Source: Quillaja saponaria
Taxonomy: Eukaryota; Streptophyta; Magnoliopsida; Fabales; Quillajaceae
Assembly (NCBI GenBank): GCA_029379385.1
Contig: CM055612.1
Span: 14,880,001 to 14,944,000 of the forward strand
DNA length: 64,000 bases
Direction of reading: 5' to 3'
Position numbers and translations under genes: made by a program. Numbering within the stretch: position 1 is the stretch's first letter; every line of letters starts with the position of its first letter. The notes under the pieces were generated by a model. That model was not told the origin of the DNA. It saw only the letters and a list, made by a program, of their open reading frames with translations, and did not search any database. This document shows positions 56,466-64,000 of this stretch, one piece after another.

Positions 56466-56777
56466 CTAATCCAAGGGTTTATAGTTTTTAGGATACATTC
56501 ATCACAGTCATTATTAGAACAATATTTTGATTTTTCAGACTATTCTGACTCTTCTAGACTCGAGTCTAATTTATACTGCTCTATTATAAAAGCACTCAAT
56601 TGATCCTTTTCTTCATCAGAGTTTTCTAATAAGATTTGACATAAGGATTTCTTTAAGCCTTCATCAATTTGAAGTGCATTTATTTTCTTTTTAACCCTCA
56701 ATTTATTTTGGAAATGACCTGGTTTTCCACACTTATATCATATAGGAACCTTTTTATAATTAGTTTCCTTGACTAAG
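56466..56777 (-). mobile_element. Endogenous caulimovirid piece E9: capsid C-terminus
   Basis: Homologous to minus-strand 35830-36090. It holds the knuckle region (gtgtggaaaaccaggtcatt in minus sense, about 56735) and the acidic tail, with one knuckle Cys position altered. Borders a LINE at 56778. Confidence 0.85.
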
Positions 56778-57530
56778 AGAGCCATAAACATGGGATACTA
56801 TCCCATTAAAAAAGAAAAGAAATAAAGTTAGACTTAACAATAATAAAGTATAACCTGTGTAAACCCCAAGTTTGTGAAGGAAGGTTGTCAATTGAATCCC
56901 AAATCCACCTCTTTTTCATATCACACACATAGTTTGCTATAAAGTTAGTAGCTGCATTAACTTCTCTAAAGCAATGGCAAATCTTTACATTCAAAGTTTG
57001 TATTATTGTTTGTAGTTCCCGAAATCTTCAGTAGATCTTCTACAAGGGGTTTTTCTTCTGATTGACACATTGAACTAGAGTCATTGAATTACAATTAACT
57101 ACCACATTCATATCTTCACATGCTTTTAAACTTTCTAATAATGCCTCAAATTCAGCCACCATGTTTGTTTCTCTTCTTAAATAATCCCCACAAGCGAACA
57201 TAAAATTACCTTCTGAAGACTGGATAACACCTCCAAAGGCTGCTTTTCTAGGATCTTCCCTTGAACAACTATCACGGTTCATTTTTACAAAAGTGTGAGG
57301 AAAGGGATACCACTTGACAATTAAAACTTTTTTTCAAAAACATGTGCTTAGGGAGACCACAAAGTTCATAAGCATCACATATACTTACCTTTGCTTTACC
57401 TTTTTGAACCATCAATATCTGCCTAATCGTCTTCCAAATTTGTCTTGCAATGGTGATTGAGTTCATGGGTATATTATCAATTGAACTCCACCACAAAGCC
57501 CAATTGAAGAGGTTAATCTTAGAATACGTG
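56778..57530 (-). mobile_element. LINE 3' fragment with RNase H
   Basis: Frame 57282-57040 has GGVIQSSEGNFMFACGDYLR and TNMVAEFEALLESLKACEDM, the RNase H domain. Frame 56994-56806 has CHCFREVNAATNFIANYVCD, its C-terminal helix. Frame 57496-57272 is the region just before RNase H. Similar to 26800-27331. The 5' parts are missing. Confidence 0.85.
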
Positions 57531-57649
57531 TAGTGAGAAATTACATCATATCAGTCACATAGGTAGAGTTTGCATCAACATCCTTTGGCTTTCGAATTGG
57601 AGGAAGAAATTGCACTAATCCACGAACAAGTTGAAAACATGGCCATTTG
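57531..57649. other. Unassigned spacer
   Basis: No motif recognised between the LINE and the Athila-like gag. Confidence 0.4.
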
Positions 57650-58640
57650 ATAACCTCACACTCCTAAGGAGCTCGCCAGTCCTGATCTTGACCTCTTTGC
57701 ATTAATTTTCCTAATATTTATGTCCCTTTTGAGCTTAAATATGGTCTTATTCACTTACTTCATACTTTTCGTGGTCTTTCAGGTGAAGATCCACACAAAC
57801 ATCTCAAGGAATTCCATTTAGTATGCTCAGCATGAAACCCAATGGTGTGACCGGAGTAAATCAAACTTCAAGCATTCCCATTCTCCTTGGGTGATGCAGT
57901 TGATGAGTGGTTATATTACATTCCTTTTGGCTCGATCACTATGTGGAATGAGATGAAGTTACTTTTCCTGCAGAAGCATTTTCTTGCATCACGTGCTGCA
58001 AATATAAGAAATGAAATATGTGAAATAAGGCAATACAATGGTGAAACCTTATATGAGTATTGGGAAAGATAGAAGAAGTTATGTGCTAGTTGCCCCCATC
58101 ACCAAATCTCTAATCAACTCCCTCATCCAATACTTTTGCGAGAGTTTGATACCACAAGAAAGGAACATAATTGATGTGCTGTAAGTGGAGGGGCATTAGT
58201 TGACAAAACACCCGAAGCTGCAAAGCAATTAATATCCAACATGGCTGCCAATTTGCAACAATTTGGAACTAGCATGGATGCACCCTTCAAAAAAGTAAAT
58301 GAAGTATCTCTAACCTTGAACAAGAAGTTGGCAATCTTACTTCTCTTGTGCGTTCTTTGGCTGTTGGAAATGTGCAGCAAGTGAAAGCATGTGGCATTTG
58401 CTCTAACCAAGGGCATCTAACTAATATGTATCCTACAATGCAAGATGAGCCCGTGGAACGAGCTAAAGCCATTGGTGGCATTTTTCCTAGACAACCTCAA
58501 TGTAAGTATAATCCATATTCTAACATGTATAATCTTGGCTGGAGAGATCACTCTAACATGCGTTATGGGAATCAACCATAAGCACCACCAAATGGAGGCC
58601 AAAACATCAACCTTCCCAGATTTCAAGCATAATCACAATA
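57650..58640 (+). pseudogene. Athila-like gag, N-terminal and core
   Basis: Broken frames read FELKYGLIHLLHTFRG, GEDPHKHLKEFHLVCSA and (57887-58072) RAANIRNEICEIRQYNGETL. After further shifts come ALVDKTPEAAKQLISNMA and VKACGICSNQGHLTNMYPTM, the latter a knuckle-like block with its last Cys changed. This is the Athila-like gag order and is collinear with 14790-13968 on the minus strand. Confidence 0.88.
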
Positions 58641-58647
58641 TCAATCT

Positions 58648-59305
58648 ATGACTAGTCAAGAAAGTGCTTGTACAATCAAGTTAAGGAATGGAAAGCTTGG
58701 AGAAAATAAACCAAGAAATATTGCATTGGAGGAAGAGATTGAAGTTGGAGCCAAAACTTCTTCAAATTTGGCCCAAGCTTCTGCCCCTAATCAAATGAAT
58801 ACTGAGCCTAATTTGGGTGCTCCCAGGGTAAATTCTCAACCTATGAATTCCAATTTTAAGCTTACTCCACCTTTTCCTTTCAGTTCTTATAGGTCTAAGA
58901 AAGAAGACAACGAAAAGGAGATCTTAGAGATGTTTAGAAAGTTTGAAATCAATATTCCTCTCTTGGATGCAATCAAGCAAGTCCCTCGATATGCAAAGCT
59001 TTTCAAGGAGTTGTGCACTAACAAAATAAAACTGAACGGTAATGAAACAATAAGTGTGGGAGAAAATGCATCTTCTATCATTCAAAAGAAACTCCCACTT
59101 AAGAAAAAAGATCCTGGTCAGTTTTCTATTCCTTGTAAGATTGGTAATACTTGCTTTGAAAAGGTCATGTGTGACTTAGGAGTATCAATTACTGTAATGC
59201 CAAAATCTTTATATGACTTTCTTTGTCTTGTCCCTTTAAAAGAAAAGGGTATTATTATCCAACTTGCTGATAGTACATTTGTTTATCCTTTTGGGTGTGC
59301 TTGAA
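58648..59305 (+). pseudogene. Athila-like gag C-terminus and protease start
   Basis: 218 open codons. KEILEMFRKFEINIPLLDAI is the gag C-terminal block, and PCKIGNTCFEKVMCDLGVSI with ITVMPKSLYDF is the protease active-site region (DLG, as in Athila/Tat elements). It is the longest coding stretch of this element. The frame ends at a stop at 59304, where the next frame takes over. Confidence 0.9.
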
Positions 59306-59941
59306 GATGTCTTAGTTTCAGTTCATGGTTTGATTTTTCTTGCTAATTTTTATATTCTTGTCATGGAGGATGATAACACAAACATGTCTACTCCACTTTT
59401 GTTAGGAAGACCATTCCTTAAAACTACTGGAACTAAGATTGATGTTTTTTCTGGTACATTGTCTATGGAATTTGATGGTAATGTTGTTCAATTCAATATT
59501 TTTGATGCCATGAAGTTTCAAGATGATAAACAATTTGTTATGTGTTTGGATGTTATTGACATTAATGTGCAACAAGTTTTTGACTTAAGTGGTGGTGATA
59601 AATTGAATGTGGCTATAAGCCAAAGTTTTGATTCCACTTGCACAAAAGGAGAGGTTGTCATAGATGATGCTTTGGTTGATGCGGTCATGGCCTTGCAAGC
59701 TGAGCCGTACAAGTATGGTGAAGTTTTTCATGATTTACCTATTTCTCACAAGAAACTTTTACCCTCTGTTTTGCATGTACCCGAGCTTGAATTAAAACCT
59801 TTTTCTAATCATTTAAAGTATGTGTTTTTGGGTGAAAATAATACATTATCTTTGATCATTGCAAAGAACTTAACAAATGTGCAAGAGGAAAGGCTTGTGC
59901 ACGTGCTTCATGATCGTAAAACTCTTATTATCTGGATGTTG
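59264..59941 (+). pseudogene. Athila-like protease end and linker to RT
   Basis: Frame 59264-59974 continues with LEDVLVSVHGLIFLANFYIL and STPLLLGRPFLKTTGTKIDV, the second half of the protease, then the linker to RT (SHKKLLPSVLHVPELELKPF). The real coding sequence stops at about 59941, where a solo LTR begins; the last codons of the open frame are LTR sequence. RT resumes at 62531. Confidence 0.9.
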
Positions 59942-62530
59942 TGTTACACCCCTCTTGGAGGTATGACTGGTTAGAGGAATAATAGATAACCAAACCTCTA
60001 TAACCCTGACTTCAAACAAGAAACGAACACGAGAATTGACTAAACTAAAGAGTAAAAGTAAATTTTAGAAAACATGAGTTAACTAAAAAAAAAAAATTTG
60101 TTTACTGAAACTTATGACAATTTATTAAAATTCGCCAGTGGTTCCCCATAAAGTGGAACATGCTCATAAAATTTAAAAACACATTCCTATTGTTATAACT
60201 ACAACAACAAAGATAACAAAGAGCTCCGCTCTCATCATAATAATAATTAACTAGACTATTACCCCCATAAGACAAGGAACCCCATAGCTTTAATGTGACT
60301 GCAAACTTTCATCCTTTGACTTCAAGATTGAAATTATGAAAAATTACCTTGCTGCCAAACACTTAGAAAAGTTCATTATCGGTAACCGCCATCCTTGAGA
60401 TCCTGTTACTAAAAAAAAATACCATAGAAGAAAGATGAGTCTTACGGACTCCGTGAGTGGAAAATTGTATCCAAAGGGTACTAACATCACCCAACACACG
60501 TATAGAATATATTATCAAATAATATCAACCTGTCATATATTTTAAAACTACTAAGATTACACATATACAAATACATAAATATAAAACTTAGCTAACACAT
60601 TTCAATTAGTACACTATATAATCCACTTAAAACAATCAAGGCAAGCAAAGGGCCAATAGAGTAACTCAACCCTACACAACAATATCTCCCCCCATCGTGT
60701 ATTTATGTGCCCTCTCAACAAGTTAATTCTCCATACCCAATTCATCCCACCAAAGCTGAGCACTCATTTCTTTTAAAACAATTGTCAGAATCAGAGTATC
60801 TCATATCAGAATATCAAATCAAAATATCCTAGGTGCACCTAGATTTTAATTTAGGAAATAAAAATCATTTCTCAGAAAAATCTTACTTTGTTGGCCCTTA
60901 TCAACCACAACTAATATCAAACAAACATAATTCAAATAAATATTGAAATACTGCACTTGGTTATTTTTCATATCTCACATCTATTCAAATATACATATAA
61001 TTACACGTAATAATCTTACCTCCAAAGGTAACAGTTAACGACTCACCTTTAACTGATTTTAATCATCAATTACACTTGCGTTCATGCGTCTCATCAGGTC
61101 CACATTAGGATCTGGAATTGAAATTCATATTCCCAAATAACACTTACTTTATAAATATTATTGTTATAATCTTTTAATTACTAAGCTTATATATCAACTT
61201 ATATAGGTTTCTTTATGAAAGTTTTCTATTAAACTATTACATGTCAAGTAGTATGAATTGTACTTTGTGTGGTAAGGTTGATAATGAAGAGACATTGTAA
61301 ATATCTTAACAATGTATAGCGTAGAAAGAAACTAATAAAAAAGATAGAAAACACTAGTGAGTTAGAAATATTAAAACTGTCCAAACTTGGGGTTTTAACC
61401 AGTATTCACTTTAACAGTCATATCTTTCTCTAGAAAATTCTAAATCCAATTTCATAAAATTTATAAAATATTAGACACATGTAGCTTTATAATAATATAA
61501 TATCATTTGAAATTTTTAGAGCTATATATTAATAAACTTTTTCTTTAAAATTACATCAAATTTTGCAAAACGCAGGAATTTGGCAGCTTTGACCTTAGTT
61601 ATTTGAACATAACTTTCTCTAGGAAAAAGGAAATCTAATTTAGTTTGTTGGATTTATTAATAGATAAGTATATCTTTCTAGATAGATATTATATGTATTA
61701 TTTGGACGTGTATATTAGTACAATTAATTATTTAAAGTTTACTCCTTTTAGGCATTTCACAACCTTCTTGGATATATGTTTATTTTCCCTTATATACTTA
61801 ATCAAATTTAATAAAACCAAGTTGAAACATTAACTTCAAGGTTAAATTAATTATTCAAGACTCTACAAACTTGAACTATAAAGGTTTAACAACATACCAA
61901 CACTAATGTCTTCAATAATTATCCCTAAAATCATTACATTATTCAACCCCTACTCAAACTCCTTCATGCAACTTCATAAACATATTTTTATTCTTTCATT
62001 TGTTCAATATGGTTGCATCAAAGTTTAGAGGAAACAGTTCTACTGAGAGATGAACAGCTAAAAACATTGCTTTGAGGGAGAAAAGGAAGAAAGGAAAACA
62101 GAATGGCAAAACATCACCATAAACATGAGAAAGACAAAAAAAAGAAATTATATATAATATAAGGTCAAAGTAAAAAAGTTAGAATATTTGAAACATATTT
62201 TCTTGCTTTATTTATATATATATATGCACATGTCTATTTGTATTGTTTATTTATGTAAGTTGCTTGTGGTGGAAATTAAATATTGATCTATTTATACCTA
62301 TACATTAATTATTCACTAACTTGAATTTACTTGACCACAATGTTATTTACTTTACGACAACAATTACCTAACATTTTTAAAACATATACTAAGGTTACGC
62401 TAAAAAATTGAATTATAACATGTTTTAATTATACTGTTATTTAATTCATTTGTTTATTTTATAAAGTAAATTTACACATTTTGTCTTAAAACTCGAATTT
62501 TTACATTATCGGGTTATGAGGGTTAAAACA
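59942..62530 (-). mobile_element. Solo LTR of family A inside the Athila-like pol
   Basis: Begins tgttacacccctcttggagg and ends with a gggttatgagggttaaaaca stretch, the inverted family termini; 2589 bp, no internal region. It separates Athila protease-linker from RT, whose frame continues on both sides. Flanks tgttg and cgttt are only a weak target duplication. A second LTR-start-like motif (gaattataacatg, about 62409-62421) lies 110 bp inside. Its 61240-61900 part matches the reverse complement of 19850-20610. Confidence 0.86.
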
Positions 62531-63430
62531 CGTTTGCTGACATCAAGGGAATTAGTCCTTCCATGTGTATGCATCGCATACTTTTGGAAGAAAATTTGAA
62601 TCCAACAAGGGAGATGCAAAGGCATCTCAACCCACCTATAATGGAGCTAGTCAAGTCCGAAATATTGAAGTTGCTTGTTGCCACAGTTATCTACCCTATA
62701 TTAGATAGCAAGGGGGTAAGTCCTATACATATGGTTCCTAAGAAAATGGGAATTACTGTTGTGCGAAATAAAGATAATGAACTTGTGCCTATAAATTTTC
62801 AAAGTGGGTGGAGAATGTGTGTTGATTATCGTAAGCTGAATTAAGCATCATGTAAGGATCACTTTCCTTTACCTTTCATAGATCAAATGCTTAAGAGATT
62901 GGCCGGTAAGTCTTTCTATTGCTTTCTTGATTGGTATAGTGGATATAATCAAATTGTTATTGCACCTGAAGATCAAGAAAAAATTACTTTTACTTGCCCC
63001 TTTGGTACTAATGCATATGGAAGAATGCCTTTTGATTTGTGTAATGCACCAGCCACTTTTCAAAGATGCATGATGAGTTATTTTAAAATTATGTAGAAAG
63101 AATCATGGAAGTTTTCATGGATGATTTTACTGTTTATGGTGATTCTTTTGCATGTTTGGAAAATCTTTCTCTTATTTGGAAAGATGCATTTCCTACTAAC
63201 CTTGTTTTGAATTATGAGAAGTGTCACTTTATGGTTAAACAAGGGATTGTTTTAGGGCATGTAGTTTCTGCTCTTGGTTTAGAAGTTGATAAAGCTAAGA
63301 TAGATATTGTTTTGTCCTTACGTTATCCCACATGTGTGTGGGAAGTTCTTCCTTCCTTGGACATGCAGGTTTCTATCGAAGATTTGTCAAATATTTCTCT
63401 AAAATTGAACAGCCCCATCTAAGTTACTGG
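62531..63430 (+). pseudogene. Athila-like reverse transcriptase
   Basis: Frames give SMCMHRILLEENLNPTRE and WRMCVDYRKLN (62563-62844), FYCFLDWYSGYNQIVIAPED and FDLCNAPATFQRCM (62887-63096), then the catalytic FMDDF in 63105-63422, followed by LNYEKCHFMVKQGIVLGHVV. A stop follows YRKLN at 62842 and another at 63094. Complete domain order but broken. Confidence 0.92.
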
Positions 63431-63850
63431 CAAAAGATGTGGATTTCTTGTTTAATGATGATTGCAAACAAGCGTTCGATGAGCCTAAGAGGAGATTAAT
63501 TTCGGCCCCCATTGTTCAACTTCCAAATTAGGATTTACATTTTGAGATCATATGTGATGCTAGTAATTACGTTGTTGGAGCCATACTTGGCCAAAAAATT
63601 GGGCAAAATTTGCATGTCATCTCTTTGCTATAGTTTTTGCTCTTGAAAAGTTTAGATCATACTTGCTTGGAACTAAAGTGATTGTGTTTTCTGATCATAC
63701 AACTCTTAGGCATCTTTTGCACAGGAAGGAATCAAAGCCTAGATTGATAAGTGATAAGATAGATCTTACTTTTGCAAGAACTTGATCTTGAAATTAAGGA
63801 CAAGAAAGGAGCTGAAAATTATATAGCTGATCACTTGAGTAGATTGTCAA
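63431..63850 (+). pseudogene. Athila-like RNase H
   Basis: Broken frames carry [31 protein letters not shown] (first catalytic Asp), and [20 protein letters not shown] at the end, as in minus-strand 47219. Several stops. Confidence 0.88.
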
Positions 63851-64000
63851 ACAAGTAAGTGGAGATAGAATCTATGAGAGAGTCTTTTCCAGATGAGAAG
63901 TTGTATGCTATGTATGACTTTTGGCCATGGTATGCTGATTTGGTTAACTTTTTAGTTACCAAAGAATTTCCTCAAGGTTTGTCCAAATCTCAAAAAGATA
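63851..64000 (+). pseudogene. Start of Athila-like integrase, cut by window end
   Basis: Plus strand reads ESMRESFPDEKLYAMYDF and VNFLVTKEFPQGLSKSQKD, matching 47150-46975 on the minus strand. A stop (taa, about 63857) precedes it. Continues beyond the window. Confidence 0.88.

Overview
The window is AT-rich nuclear DNA of a flowering plant, probably a eudicot. This rests on three things: degraded fragments of land-plant chloroplast genes (rpl2, trnH-GUG, trnL-CAA, ndhB), plant-type LTR retrotransposons (Athila-like and chromovirus-like Ty3/gypsy) and LINEs, and a caulimovirid endogenous virus. I see no intact host gene. Essentially everything recognisable is a broken mobile element, an organellar insertion or an old viral insertion, often nested. 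A pericentromeric or otherwise gene-poor location is the simplest reading.

Layout. 1-1990: LINE remnant on the minus strand. 2354-3990: a large imperfect inverted repeat. 4329-12183: several minus-oriented LTRs of one family. Inside them lies a chloroplast insertion (rpl2 - trnH), itself split by a solo LTR with a perfect 5-bp target duplication. 12184-14790: internally deleted Athila-like element (minus). 15276-29029: a non-coding, non-autonomous LTR element with target duplication GGGAA. Its 3' LTR was invaded by a second LTR copy at 18508-25700 and by a LINE at 26440-28951. The second LTR copy holds a chromovirus 3' end and a chloroplast trnL-ndhB segment. 29365-33420: LINE fragments in both orientations. 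33420-33830 and 40903-41175: a shared LTR-like sequence bracketing the first viral block.

35626-56777: endogenous pararetrovirus (Caulimoviridae; layout like florendoviruses/petuviruses) in at least nine pieces (called E1-E9 here), several joined head-to-head. The pieces alternate with a Ty3/gypsy gag-protease fragment (42062-43355), an Athila-like pol fragment (45061-47555), a LINE piece and an integrase scrap. Piece E8 (50656-55884) runs from capsid through protease, RT, RNase H, a second ORF of unknown function and the promoter to the tRNA-Met primer site. It carries stops, frameshifts and altered catalytic residues. E6 is a minus copy of the 3' half, so E6/E8 form a giant inverted repeat.

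56778-64000: LINE remnant, then an Athila-like element on the plus strand (gag, protease, RT, RNase H, start of integrase). It is split between protease and RT by another solo LTR and runs off the window end.

No pathway or operon logic applies. The relationships are nesting relationships, so relative insertion order can be read in several places. The most notable structures are the inverted viral arrays, a conserved splice-like leader beside the viral primer site, and two chloroplast fragments that both sit inside the same LTR family. Identifications come from reading translations and motifs by eye; no database search was run.
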